Source of the DNA: Micrasema longulum
Lineage: Eukaryota; Arthropoda; Insecta; Trichoptera; Brachycentridae
Assembly (NCBI GenBank): GCA_022494885.1
Contig: JAGVSM010002762.1
Location: forward strand, 83,616 to 147,615
Direction of reading: 5' to 3'
Length of the DNA: 64,000 nt
The translations under genes and the position numbers were made by a program. Below, piece after piece: positions 30,978-41,245 of the stretch (the stretch's first letter is position 1; each line of letters begins with the position of its first letter). Under the pieces are notes generated by a model. It saw only the letters and a list, made by a program, of their open reading frames with translations, had not been told where the DNA came from and searched no databases.

Positions 30978-32170
30978 AACAAGCAGTTGTTCTGGCCTCG
31001 GAGCCTTGGTGCATGCAAGTTATAGTTTGCCTTAGTTTTTCTATACATTATAGAAACATTTATTTTTATAGGCGTTCTGTGACGTAATTTACCACCGTTA
31101 TAATGCTTTGATAGAGTATTTTCAAGTTTTTTTTTTAAATTACTGTCTTTCAATAAGCAAAACATTACGATGGTAACATAATTTTCTCCCTGTGACATCG
31201 GTTTTTTTTTACACTGGTTTGAAATATGCATATTTTGGAATGGGACAAACGGTACATACTTTTAGGCAATGTTTTTTAGAGGCGCACTCAGCAGGCATAT
31301 GAGACTTCAAAGTGACTTGACGCCAACTGCGAGCCGTTTTGCATGTACTCGTTTTTAAACCAGAAAATTATAAAATGACATTTATTTTTTTTATTAATCA
31401 TTCATAGTTATATCACTAGAATCTTAAAAATTAGCTAGAAATATTTTATTTATTTTCATAATGTTTTCCAACTTATAAAAATATGCCTGTTATAAAGTAA
31501 AAATATGCCTGTTATAACTGTAAAGAGTTACATTTCATAGAAGAAAATTAGAAATCGAACCACCCTTATGTGTATATATTTGTGTATACGATAAAATGTG
31601 TAAACGAGTAAGTATATATTGTATTGGTCTGTGCTCTATATAATTTTTTTAGAATGTATTTTTGATAAAAGGTGTAAATAAATAAATAAATAAAATAGTA
31701 TAATATTATACCATCGTTTCAACCGTTTTAAGTGTTAAATTTGTTTTTTAAGTGTTAAATTCAGAATGCATGAAAAATAAACATGGATTGGTTCGTTAGA
31801 ACTGCTTCCACAGAGCTTGCAAGATCTCAATTTGCGCGCACGCGGACTTGTGAATTCAGTACTAGGAGATTGTATCATGGGAACCAACTGACTTGTATAG
31901 TTCTATATTTCAGTATTAGACAGGCGCAGTGAATTTTACTTTCGTTCGCGGATACATGCGTAGGCGAAGGTTGTGTGGGCTGGACGCAATTTTTTAGAGG
32001 TTATAAATGAATGAGCATTGAACTCTTCTCTGATCGCGACGATTTATAACAAACTGGTTTGAAAAAAATAGTTGTAGTTGCTTAAAATATTAGTTCACTT
32101 ATAGCTGATTTTATTACGAAAAAAATAACTGATAATTTTTTAAAATTCAAATTTATAGGAAAGTATTAGT
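30978..32170. other. unassigned sequence with small tandem duplications
   Basis: AAAAATATGCCTGTTATAA occurs twice in tandem (31477-31519); AAGTGTTAAATT occurs twice near 31730-31762; AAATAAATAAATAAATAAA at about 31676-31694 is a microsatellite. A 96-codon minus frame (30941-31231) overlaps family K and has no motif. Confidence 0.4.
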
Positions 32171-32179
32171 TCCATCCAA

Positions 32180-32330
32180 TGTTTTCCAGTCTTATGCTTC
32201 AGATGCCAGTCCAGGAATAATAAAATATAATAGAGGGGAACCACCCCTTAATTCAATATTTACATCCATTCTGCAAAGAATCAAACCTAGGACTCCTGAA
32301 CCAATCATTAAACTGCGAGGCGTACTTATC
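32180..32330 (-). mobile_element. SINE-A, decayed partial copy
   Basis: CAGTCTTATGCTTCAGATGC, CAGTCCAGGAATAATAAAAT and GCAAAGAATCAAACCTAGGA lie in SINE-A order on the minus strand. The tRNA head is diverged. Confidence 0.65.
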
Positions 32331-33030
32331 TTTAATTGATTTCTTTTTCAGGATTTTTACCTGTACAGACGAGTCTAGTTGAAAACAGTCGTCCAGTGTT
32401 CTGTTTCTTATTCACACTGACGACTGTTGTCTTCATCCGCCCGGGCACGGAAAACGCACGTGTCATGCACAAGGCCATTGTTTGCTTCGAAAGAATTGTA
32501 ACTTCTGGACGTTGATCTTGTTTGTGATAAAATCCCAGTCTTTGAACTCCCTTCTTAAGATTCACGCCAGTTTCATAAAAAGAAAATTACACAGGGTACA
32601 GAAAAATTATTATTTGCAAAATGTTGAAGGGTTTTGTATGACTATCATAATAATTGGGTGTGGTGGAGTACAGTTTTGAATTTGCTTTAAAGCATTTTTT
32701 GTATCTACCCTTAAGAATAGGGTCTTTCACGTATTTTAAAAAATATTTTGAAATAAAGAATTAACGGCACTATTATTTTTTCCGTGGAACGGCGGATAAT
32801 TTTTTTACAATGGTTTGAAATACCCACGTTTTGATTGACTTAAAAAAAGAGACATTTCGCACCCTACGGGACAAAAGGCAGGTATTACGTTACCGCACCA
32901 TACTTGGATGAATTTTTTTTTAGAGGTTCAGTCGGCAGTGATGTCAAAATAACTTGACACCAGCTGCTAGCCATTTTGCATGAACTCGTTTTTAAACTCG
33001 AAAATTATAGCACAAATCATATTTTTTTTT
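32331..33030. other. unassigned sequence
   Basis: A 77-codon minus frame (32332-32565: SKQTMALCMTRAFSVPGR) overlaps a plus frame; neither is recognised. Confidence 0.3.
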
Positions 33031-33031
33031 T

Positions 33032-33207
33032 TTACATTTTTTTTTGCACCACAACAGGCCAGGAGGCCTAATTACAGTGGTGAATTACATCACAGAGCAC
33101 CCAGGCTTGAGAAAAATCACATTTGAATTTTTGTGTTCTCACCGGGAATCGAACCCGGAACCTTCCGTGCGTGAGTCAAGCGTCTTGACCACTACACCAC
33201 GGAGGCC
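33032..33207 (-). mobile_element. SINE-B, copy 2
   Basis: It matches the copy at 23189-23360 closely from GGCCTCCGTGGTGTAGTGG to GCCTCCTGGCCTGTTGTGG-TGC, with a T-run (poly-A on the minus strand). A and B boxes intact. Confidence 0.92.
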
Positions 33208-33289
33208 ACCAATTTTATAATAATATTTATAGTACAATTTATAATTTTATACATTGATAAACAAATCATTAAAATCCTCGATAAATAAC

Positions 33290-33500
33290 AGTATGTTTAT
33301 TGCAAACTTTACTTCTTTTTCTTCATAATTCCAAGTCCGCTCCTTAGCTGGAGCATATGGTATCCACAAAAAAGCCTCCATGCATCTCTGTCGGCTGCCT
33401 ACTTCTTTATGTCTTCCCAAGTCGGGTTTTCGTCTCGAAGTTCTGACGTAAACTGCCGGCAAACTGTCAGCAGTGGACGTCCAGGACGCGATAAAAAAGG
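33290..33500 (-). pseudogene. LINE C-terminal fragment (SSELRDANLI type), copy 3
   Basis: The minus strand in one frame gives ADSLPAVYVRTSRRKPDL; in the neighbouring frame LTSELRDENPTWED and ADRDAWRLFCGYHM, the same ending as 1065-1200. Frameshifts separate the parts. Confidence 0.7.
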
Positions 33501-34732
33501 TGCGATGTATTTTTATAGTCATTTAAAAGTTATACGCACGCAAATGATTTTTTAAAAGAAGTTCAATCAATTAAGGTTAGGTTAACTGGTCATATTAGGA
33601 AGAATTATCTTATAACCAACCAGATGTCATCCGGTGAGGATATTTTTAATCTGTTTGGGAATTCTAATTGGAAAGTGCGGATTCCATCAGGAGTTTTTCA
33701 ATTTGTTTTTGTGGCCAAATGTTCGCATTACTCGCGTCACCCAAAATGTTAGAGGTTTTGATAAATGTCCTTCTGACCTCAGATTAACCCAAATCCGCCA
33801 GAGAGTAAATGTTTATACTGAAACTTTTTACTTTTATGGGACCTGATTTCGCTTAAAACCTGCCCACCGAAGTAAATATAAAACACTACATTGTAAAAAA
33901 ACACGTATGTTCTGTTTTATTTACAAATATCCAAAGCAATGGTTCTCAAACTATGATAATAGGGGTGCTTCTCAAAGTATTACGGAAAAATGTAGATCAT
34001 ATCTCTTGGAGCGTATTTCAATCAATTGACCAAAAAGTCAACACGAAAAGTTAATTTTTTTTATAATTCATTGCCTAAAAAAATTATGTTCAAAACTCGT
34101 TAATTTATCGTAGCTGCTCCAAATTTAATTTAATTTGTCCCCATTTAGATATTTTCAATACAAAATTTTGTGACTTAAAAAAAAAACTTTTTAAAACAAT
34201 GTTAAATGAAACATTTGTCAGTGTATAATAAGTTTATGTTCCTTTAAATATGTTTATTTTATTATGATATCAAAACTTTGAATTGGTCAACTATTTTATG
34301 AAAATCCCTCTTCTTCACTATATTTCCTCATCCCTTAACCTTCTTACGAGCTCTTTTTTTTTCTTTTCTCATGTCTTATATAATATATTATTTTTCTCTT
34401 TACTGGGTAACATGTTCTCACATTATATTCGTGAGAAACTTTAAATGGATGTATGTACTTTTTTTTGTATTATGTATTCTCATAAAACAACTGTTGTTTT
34501 TCCTTAAGGGTTTGCACCGTTAGACCTTAAAATTCAAGAAAAAAAGGAGCAAATGAACCAAAATCAGCGATCGAACATCCCATTTCCAAGACAAACAAAA
34601 ACGATTTTTTCTAAGGACATTAGCCTAGTAAGGCATATACAATAAAAAAACTGAAATGATGACATTTTAAACATAAGAAATGAGAGACTGGAACAACAAT
34701 GTTCAAAGAATGAACACCACTAGACTACAACA
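33501..34732. other. unassigned sequence
   Basis: At 33557-33750 a plus frame of about 64 codons reads LTGHIRKNYLITNQMSSG, then EDIFNLFGNSNWKVRIPS and GVFQFVFVAKCSHYSR. Codon use is less AT-driven than around it, but no family is recognised. The rest is AT-rich. Confidence 0.25.
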
Positions 34733-35018
34733 TGTTTTGAGTATGTCCAAATGTTTGCTGACTGGCTGGATTTCTTCCCTAGGAAGTTATTTGGATCTCA
34801 ATTTGTTGCAACAGAGAGGGAAACATTTTTGAGAAGGGAACATGGATCGGAATATGGGTTTTGGCTTTTTTACTTCACAAAAATCAACAGATGGATTAGT
34901 TGAAGAAACGTGGATGATTACACAAAGACATAAAAGTGAATATTATACAGTATGTAAAATGGCCACTGAAACCAGCCAATGCCAGGTCACAAGTCTTTTA
35001 AATGCTTAAACTTCCATA
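34733..35018 (-). repeat. family F repeat with flank block
   Basis: The flank block (TTTTGAGTATGTCCAAATG, GGATTTCTTCCCTAGG, TGCAACAGAGAGGGAAAC) is followed by CACAAAAATCAACAGATGG, GTATGTAAAATGGCCACTG and AAACCAGCCAATGCC. It stops where a SINE-A begins at 35019. Confidence 0.65.
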
Positions 35019-35220
35019 TTCATCATCATCATGATGCATAAGGCACTACATTGGTGCACCGATCGCAGAGTATCTTAATCATTTTTGTAATATGAAGGTA
35101 AGATGGTCAGTCTTATGCTTCAGGTGCCAGTCCGGGGACTATGAAATATTCTTGTGCGAAAACACCATATTAAATAAATATTTCATATCAACCATGTCGG
35201 AAATCGAACCAGAGCCCCCC
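35019..35220 (-). mobile_element. SINE-A, head-truncated
   Basis: It begins with CATCATCATCATGATGC (3' tail on the minus strand), then AAGGCACTACATTGGTGCAC, AAGATGGTCAGTCTTATGC, TTCAGGTGCCAGTCCGGGG and CATATCAACCATGTCGG. Only part of the tRNA head remains. It follows the family F copy directly. Confidence 0.85.
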
Positions 35221-35309
35221 AGTAATTATTGTGAATGTGTATATCTGTACATGATACGTTAAATTATTATTTAATTACCTAGAATTATTAAACTGTATAT
35301 AAAGACCTT

Positions 35310-36440
35310 CAGTCTACTTAATCTTCACATCCGTTTTGAAATGTCCTAAAAATAAGAAACAATAGTCTTCTTCTTTTCCACATCCGCTCCTCAGTGGAGC
35401 ATGTGGACATCACCATTTGCCTCCATAAGACCCTATCGCCAGCCAGTACTTCCGCCTCTTCCCACGTTAATCCAGCGTCCCTTAGTTTGCCGAATAAAGT
35501 CGAAAGATCGTCATCGACAGCCTTCCAGGACGGCACGATCCCGCAGGTTTTAAGAAGAGGCAACTTGGGTTAAGGCTCTCTTGAGGCATGCGCAGCACGT
35601 GTCCAAGCCAGGTCCACCACCTTATCGTCAAGATGCTCGTAATAAAAGGCTGCTGCGTCCGCCCTCGGACTTCAATGTTAGTTATAAAATCGAACCACCT
35701 TCATACCTTATATAAATATATTCTCCTAAAGCGCTTACTCACAAAACTCAGAAGTTTGGTGTTCTGAGCTTTAGTAAGGTGCCAATATTAGCCCGCATAT
35801 AAGAGTACTGGCACTATACAAGAGTTGAATGATCGGCATTTAATTTTGACCGAGTATAGACAACACGCATCATGTTAAAAGTTGCTCCAGCAATTTCTCG
35901 ACGGGTTATGAGTTCTTTCTGTATGCTTCTATTCTCAGATATTCATTTATTTATTTATTATCGAAATCATACAGTCTTATAACAAAATTAAAGTACAAGA
36001 AAACAATTTAAAAAATAAGACCAATTACAGATTTCACATCAATTAATTATGAACACAGAAGGCAAAATAGAGAAGACATGGTATAGTTCCAACTCTACAT
36101 TTTTCCTCTCTCTCTTTGCTTTCATGCACATATATTTATTACTAAAAGATTCACATCCAACAATAATTCATTAAAACAGGTAGTTGAGATACATATATAA
36201 AAGTAAAAGTTAAAAGTTAAGCATGAGAAAAATTTAAAATGTCTTTAACAGATCTGATAAAACTATGGTATTAACAGTGTAAACATGTCAATGTGAATCA
36301 ATTTTGTGAACGCCAAAGTATTTAAAGCTGTCAACTTTCTCGATCCTCTGTCCATTATAACACAGAGGCGGATCAGGGTCAGGACTGGATTCGATGCACA
36401 CAATCTAAGTCTTTTTGATATTAATATCAGCTATCATCAA
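35310..36440 (-). pseudogene. endonuclease-RT LINE C-terminal region, split by another LINE end
   Basis: Minus strand, in order: CYNGQRIEKVDSFKYFGV (36390-36300), the insert, RREIAGATFNMMRVVYTR, SKLNADHSTLV, CQYSYMRANIGTLL, WTWLGHVLRMPQESLN, FGKLRDAGLTWEEAEVLA and GDRVLWRQMVMST. The blocks 'VD.FKYLG', 'RREIAGATF...R.V' and 'WLGHV.RM' are those of insect endonuclease-RT LINEs; the ending matches the SSELRDANLI fragments. Many stops and frameshifts. It is the longest LINE remnant in the window once the insert is removed (about 780 bp). Confidence 0.85.
35943..36296 (-). mobile_element. LINE 3' end inserted in another LINE
   Basis: TTTATTTATTTATTATCGAA at its left is the (TAAA)n tail of a minus-strand LINE; the interior is AT-rich 3' UTR. 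It interrupts the coding order of 35310-36440, so it is younger than that LINE. Confidence 0.7.
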
Positions 36441-36662
36441 AAAAAAAAATAAAAAAAACAATAGAGAATCAAAATGGATATTGTAGAAAAATGTGTTCAT
36501 GCAAAAAATTGTTGAAAAATACGTTTAAACGAAAACGCGACACGTTAGGCCTTGATAATTGTGGCATGGCCAATGCGATGAATCATTTCCACGCAAATTT
36601 AGAAAGATAAATTAAAAATATTTTTTATGAAATTAATAAAAATAAAATAATAGTTTTTTACT
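36441..36662. repeat. dispersed repeat (GTGGCCAATGC family), copy 2
   Basis: GGCATGGCCAATGCGATGA and TTACTCGACATTATTTCAT correspond to 7975-8045 in the same order. It is cut at its end by the LINE tail at 36663. Confidence 0.45.
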
Positions 36663-37005
36663 CGACATTATTTCATTTATTTTTTTAAAAATTTTACATA
36701 CATACATAAGTTTTTTGTACATTACTTGAGACAATAAGTCCCAACTCCATGGGACTAAAAGTCCTGTATGGAGATGGGACGAACAATTATATGACACAGA
36801 CACATGAGTATATCACCACAAATATAGGATTAGAAACATAAAAAATAATTATAAAAAATATTTTTAAAAACATATATGTATATGGCACATCAATATGGTA
36901 AACAGTAAACTCAAGCATTCCGAAAATCATCAAGGAGTTTCCTAGTCAAATCACTTCCACTAAGGAAAATCCAGTGCTTAACTCCTTTCATTGACCCTTA
37001 TTAAT
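36663..37005 (-). mobile_element. LINE 3' end
   Basis: The minus strand starts with codons KHWIFLSGSDLTRKLLDD, FRNA and a stop, then a 3' UTR that includes the complementary GGGACTTATTGTC / GACAATAAGTCCC-like block and ends in ACATACATACATAAG. Only the last 25 or so codons survive. Confidence 0.6.
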
Positions 37006-37740
37006 TTATAATTTTATAAAAAAACGTGATATTTCCCCATTGTCCTATTTTTAGCTTTGAAAAATTAAGTAAATTAATTGATTAAAATTAGTGATTTTTT
37101 CATATGACTTTAATATGAAAAATTAAAATAAGAATACAAAAAAGTGGATCATTTGCTCACGCACACGCAGTCAGTGTTATGAACCCTTAATATAAAAGCA
37201 CAGTAAAAACACCCCGCGCATAAAATCGTTTATCATCGAGTGATAAATACAATATCTTTTTAAAGCCGTCTTGCCAAAAAGACTAGCGATATCAAAAGGT
37301 AACGCTAAAGTCCTGGAATTCATTGTGTCGAAAAACTCGAACAAAATGTCAAATATCTTCCTTTCGTAAAAACGAAAGACGATAAGAATTTTTCAAGAAA
37401 AAACGTCCAGTCATTGACAGAGAAAGGGAGAGCATTTTCGGTAAGGCATAGAAATATAACGTATTATTTCTGAACACTGTGCGAATTGAAGAAGGTTTGA
37501 CGTGTTTTTTTTCGTAAAGAAATGTGTTGTAATTTAAATGGATACTTGCATATATTTTTCATAATTCTTAAATTCAAAAAACATGTATGTTTGACAGATA
37601 ATCGCTATTTAGCCTTTTTTTCTCATTTACTAATTATTTTTTTATTATTTCAACGTATTATGCATTTTTCATTTAAATTATTTATTGACAATTCTTGATG
37701 GAATTCCATTGTAATGATGAAATACCACCATACATATAAT
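37006..37740. other. unassigned, possibly low-copy sequence
   Basis: Two short hairpins: TTTATCA-TCGAG-TGATAAA near 37230 and CTTTCGT-AAA-ACGAAAG near 37365. TATAAAAG at 37191 looks like a TATA box but no gene follows. No repeat partner seen in the window. Confidence 0.3.
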
Positions 37741-37744
37741 ACTC

Positions 37745-37800
37745 ACCAGTCTGAAGATGTCCATTAGAGGGCGAAAGCGCTAATTGGTCAAAATAAATAA
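37745..37800 (+). ncRNA. hammerhead-like motif (type D)
   Basis: CUGAAGA (37751-37757), stem II GUCC/GGGC with an AUUAGA loop, GAAA (37773-37776), then GCGCUAAUUG and GGUC (37786-37789). The core boxes are all present. Stem III is poor (only isolated pairs) and stem I is weak (UCAC/GUGA distal pairing), so folding is uncertain. It resembles the terminal-repeat block of a Penelope-type element. Confidence 0.45.
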
Positions 37801-37962
37801 GTGGAAGTGAACCAAGTATTTTTTAAATTAATAACTTATATGTAAAAATAAGTTATTACATCATTATTATGCATTTAACAAACTATAAAAAATATTATCA
37901 CAGAAACAAAATACAAGAAAACTTGTGTATACAACACAAAACAAAAAAAAATTTTTCAAAGG

Positions 37963-38250
37963 GGTTCAAACTGTCAGTAGGGTCGCAGTGAGTCACACCT
38001 TGCTGGAGGGTGTGATTCTATAAAATGCTGCGAACGGCCAGTTGTATTCCACCGGCAACACTACTGACTAGTCCAACTCGTTAGCGCCCACGTCGCGAAC
38101 CCTGGGCAATGGGATCACACTCATAATGGTGTGATCACAGCAGATAACGAGAGGATAAAAGGCGAAATTCTGGCGCGTCCAAATAAAAACTAACCAGCTA
38201 AGGGAAGGTAATACCGACAAAAATCCGAACAAAAAGTAGTTGGAAAATCT
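37963..38250 (+). repeat. family K repeat, copy 2
   Basis: GGTTCAAACTGTCAGTAGGG, TCACACTCATAATGGTGTG, CAGATAACGAGAGGATAAAA and AACCAGCTAAGGGAAGG match 30663-30977; it keeps an extra CCAGTTGTATTCCACCGGC piece absent from copy 1. Confidence 0.7.
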
Positions 38251-38970
38251 TGCCCCGGAAAACCCCTTTAGATACATGGAACAGATCGATATCCAGAGCG
38301 ATGTTGTTCAGCGTAGCGGTAGCCCTTCCAACAGACATAACCGTCGGCGTCGGCAGGTTGGTCCTGTAAATACAGTAAACATTCAAAAACAAATTAAATG
38401 GGAAATAAGACAAAACATTGTGCAAAATACAAATACATAAAACATAATAATTAGACTATCATTAAGGTTTTTGTCTGATAATAAGTATAAGAAATTATAG
38501 AATTTTTCCATTTGAAAACGCAGTTTATATAACATAGTCACTATATACAATTATAAAAAAATTAAAGTATTTCTGATAAAAAATATACTTCAAACTTTTT
38601 GGTTCTCACATAAAAACGATATATTTAAGTTTTTTTTTAAATCTATTTATTTATAGATTACGTAAAAGTAAATGATTTTTGAGCTCAAAAATTAGCTTTA
38701 TTTTTTTTCCTTCAATTTTAGGTTAAATGACCCATTCAGTAATAGTTTTAAATGGTTAAAGTATTTCAATTCTCACCATTTTTTATGAAATTAAGTTTTT
38801 AATTTTTTTAAAAATATTTTTGTTTGTTAATATAAAATTTTTACAGAATGTTTTTAAGAAAAATTCGAATACCGTCAAATCACCGATATAATGTCAGCAA
38901 GTTTGTTTTATAAATGTTTTGTACTACTATAGTGAAGGTCTTTATCTAGTTGGATTTGCAAGGTGGTATA
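38251..38970. other. unassigned AT-rich sequence
   Basis: Frames at 38198-38440 on both strands overlap the end of family K and are not supported as genes. Confidence 0.4.
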
Positions 38971-38974
38971 ATAA

Positions 38975-39015
38975 GTGTCCTGACGAAGAAACGACGTTTT
39001 GAAACATGTAGACAC
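38975..39015 (+). ncRNA. hammerhead ribozyme motif, complete core (type E)
   Basis: Stem I GUGUC/GACAC (38975-38979 with 39011-39015) is perfect over five pairs. CUGACGA (38980-38986), stem II GAAAC/GUUUU with a GAC loop and one unpaired A, GAAAC (39001-39005), a two-pair stem III AC/GU with an AU loop, and cleavage triplet GUA (39008-39010) follow. Every invariant base is present. It fits a minimal type I hammerhead such as those in Penelope-like elements. No coding region of the parent element is adjacent. Confidence 0.8.
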
Positions 39016-39470
39016 ATAAAAGCTGATAAGAAGGTAAGTACAAATATTATATAGCATTTATTTTTAAAAATGTCGACAGTAATTTCATAAAACAAAATTA
39101 CATTATGATTTCAATTTATATGTTAAATGTAAATAGAAATCCTAATGTATTATATTATTACAGCTATACAATTATAATTAGATTGAAATATTCATTCATG
39201 AACCTAATCTTCTTTAACGAAAACGACTTATAAGAGGTTTTCCAAGTTTTGCAATATTATTATAATAATCCCGGAACCAATACTGTAAAGCTATTTTTGA
39301 TATATTTTATTGTATGTGAGTACATCCTTTTAGGATTTGTTATCAATATGTTAACGTCGGAATATGTAAGAATGCTGACTTACGTCGATTCAATTCGTTA
39401 GTAAATAGCAATATTTGCGTATCGCAGATATTTCTTTGTAGATGTATCTTAACAAATATATTTTTATATC
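39016..39470. other. unassigned AT-rich sequence
   Basis: Probably the rest of the element carrying the hammerhead, but no copy was recognised for comparison. Confidence 0.3.
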
Positions 39471-39471
39471 T

Positions 39472-40110
39472 GTATATATATAAAAAGCAATGTTCGAATG
39501 GTTGTTCTCGGTGGACTGAATAACTACCAGACCGATTTGCGTGCGGTTTTCAGATAAATGTACATCTTTGCCACAAGAAGGTTTATAGCTCATAAAATCT
39601 TCAATTTATTAAGTACAAAAAAGTTACGAGCGTAAATGTTATTTTTATGCATCATTAGGGTTGCATTCGCCGAGAATGCGTGTACAAAAAAAACGATGGA
39701 TGTTTTTTTGGGTATGTAAAAAATTGTTTCTGAATGTGTACAGACACATTAGTTTTTTTATGGATCCCAATCAGAATATTTTATTGAATTCCTTATAATT
39801 TCTACCCATTTATTTCTTTTTACTGGATTTTTGGTTATACTAAAATAATATCAAGTGACATTTTATTCATTTTGAAAATCATATTCTGACTAAAGTGTAT
39901 CCCTGAGCAGAGTTTGACATTGGCTAAAAGAATTCTTTATTTGAAAATAATAGATTATTTTATGTTTTGGAATTCAAAGATAAACAAGTACTTAGAAACC
40001 TACTTAAATTCATTATTTTTAAATTTGGAATTCAATCATAAACCTAGGTACCTACTAACCAATAAAAAGTTACAACATCTTTTTCACATTTATCCAAACG
40101 GTTTTAACTA
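39472..40110 (+). repeat. family I repeat, copy 1
   Basis: ACCAGACCGATTTGCGTGCG, GGTTGCATTCGCCGAGAATG, TTTTTACTGGATTTTTGG, AGCAGAGTTTGACATTGGC and TACCTACTAACCAATAAAAA are shared in order with 49070-49760 and inverted 58535-59100. About 640 bp, non-coding. The class is not certain; such sequence is common in arthropod genomes. Confidence 0.7.
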
Positions 40111-40252
40111 AAGATTTTTTAGTTAAGTTTTGTAAGTAAACTTAATTATGTTTAACCTTAAGAGTAAACGTGGTCCAACTTTTCTTCATACAATCGGATT
40201 AACGTATTTTCTCTCTGAATTATCGCATTAGAGAAATGTTTTTTATTTTTAA

Positions 40253-40283
40253 TAACAATAACAACAACAACAACAACAACAAA
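40253..40283. repeat. (AAC)n microsatellite
   Basis: AATAACAACAACAACAACAA continuing for about ten units; it joins the RTE-like LINE 3' end that starts after it and may be that LINE's tail. Confidence 0.85.
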
Positions 40284-40445
40284 CTATCACGTCATCTCCC
40301 CGTAAGGGTAAGGAGAGAGGATATAACGCCACATCACTCTATCTTTGCATTCAGATCTCGCTTCCTCTACATTCATAGATCTTCTCATGCACGCGCGCTG
40401 ATTATTCCGACTTTTGCCATATCACCATATTCAAAAACTCATTGA
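40284..40445 (-). mobile_element. RTE-like LINE 3' end
   Basis: CTATCACGTCATCTCCCCG, TAAGGGTAAGGAGAGAGG, TTCCTCTACATTCATAGATC and TCATGCACGCGCGCTGATTA match 12870-13010. UTR only; tail (AAC)n. Confidence 0.8.
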
Positions 40446-40637
40446 TTTACAATATGTAAAACATGCCTCAGATTAGTTATTTAACAAATTTAACATAATA
40501 ATAAAATAAAAACTCAATTAATCTAATCAACCTAATTATCATTAACATAAAAAGAAATATAATATAAAATAATCATAGCCAATTTATTGGCAACCAATTG
40601 ACCTATAGACCAAATATCATAAACAGTACACAACTTT

Positions 40638-41180
40638 TTACCTATTTGGCTTGATCCACTCATCGATCTGTGCGCAACCCACCTCCACTATCCATTTCTT
40701 AATAGCAATTTTATATTGTGAGTACTTACTAATTGTCCTTATAGATAATGGAAGTAGATTGTACACTTTAACCGAGTAGTAGGCTAATCCTCTTTGACCG
40801 AAAGTTGTATTAATTTTTAATTGTTTTTGCAGCATCAGGGTGGAGTATCTAGTAACTATTGTATTTTTGGAAGGAATTATGGAAAGTAGAGAATAATGTT
40901 TGTGTGCGTACAGTAACAGAGCTTTTACATAAAGTTGTTTTACAGATGTTACATAAGGATTTACGAATATACCGAGGGAGCTAGTTCTGATTGGGACTTT
41001 TTAAATAATTTTTATTAAAGCTTTTTGTACAATTATTATTTGTTTGATCAATGTGTCATTTGCACATCCCCATCCAATTATTCCATATTCCAAAACTGAT
41101 TGACTTATTGCGTAATCTATTTTAGGCGTATGATAAGTTCTTTTAGGCTCATTATATTTCTTATAGTTAAAAAAAGTTAA
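40638..41180 (-). pseudogene. best-preserved LINE C-terminal domain (FGQRGL family)
   Basis: The minus strand from about 41180 reads NYKKYNEPKRTYHTPK, then IDYAISQSVLEYGIIGWG, CANDTLIKQIIIVQKALI, a stop, VPIRTSSLGIFVNPYVTS, VKQLYVKALLLYAHKHYS, TTFGQRGLAYYSVKVYNL and WIVEVGCAQIDEWIKPNR. This is about 180 residues of a CR1/Jockey-type domain ('QS.L.YGI..WG.A....I...QK..I', 'Y..YN.LP'), with a single internal stop, so it is relatively young. No catalytic palm remains. Confidence 0.9.
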
Positions 41181-41189
41181 TTTGTTTAT

Positions 41190-41245
41190 ATGGCGTTCTA
41201 TCCTCTCTGCCTACCCCTACAGAGAAACGGCGTGACGGTTTGTTT
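41190..41245 (+). mobile_element. RTE-like LINE 3' tip
   Basis: ATGGCGTTCTATCCTCTCTG, CCTACCCCTACAGAGAAACG and GCGTGACGGTTTGTTTG form the reverse complement of the 3' end seen at 12860-12920. Confidence 0.75.

Noticed and set aside
32332..32565. 77-codon minus frame as a gene
   Set aside because: No recognisable motif, overlaps a plus-strand frame and lies beside a decayed SINE-A.
37191..37240. Core promoter (TATAAAAG)
   Set aside because: No initiator at a convincing distance and no gene downstream.
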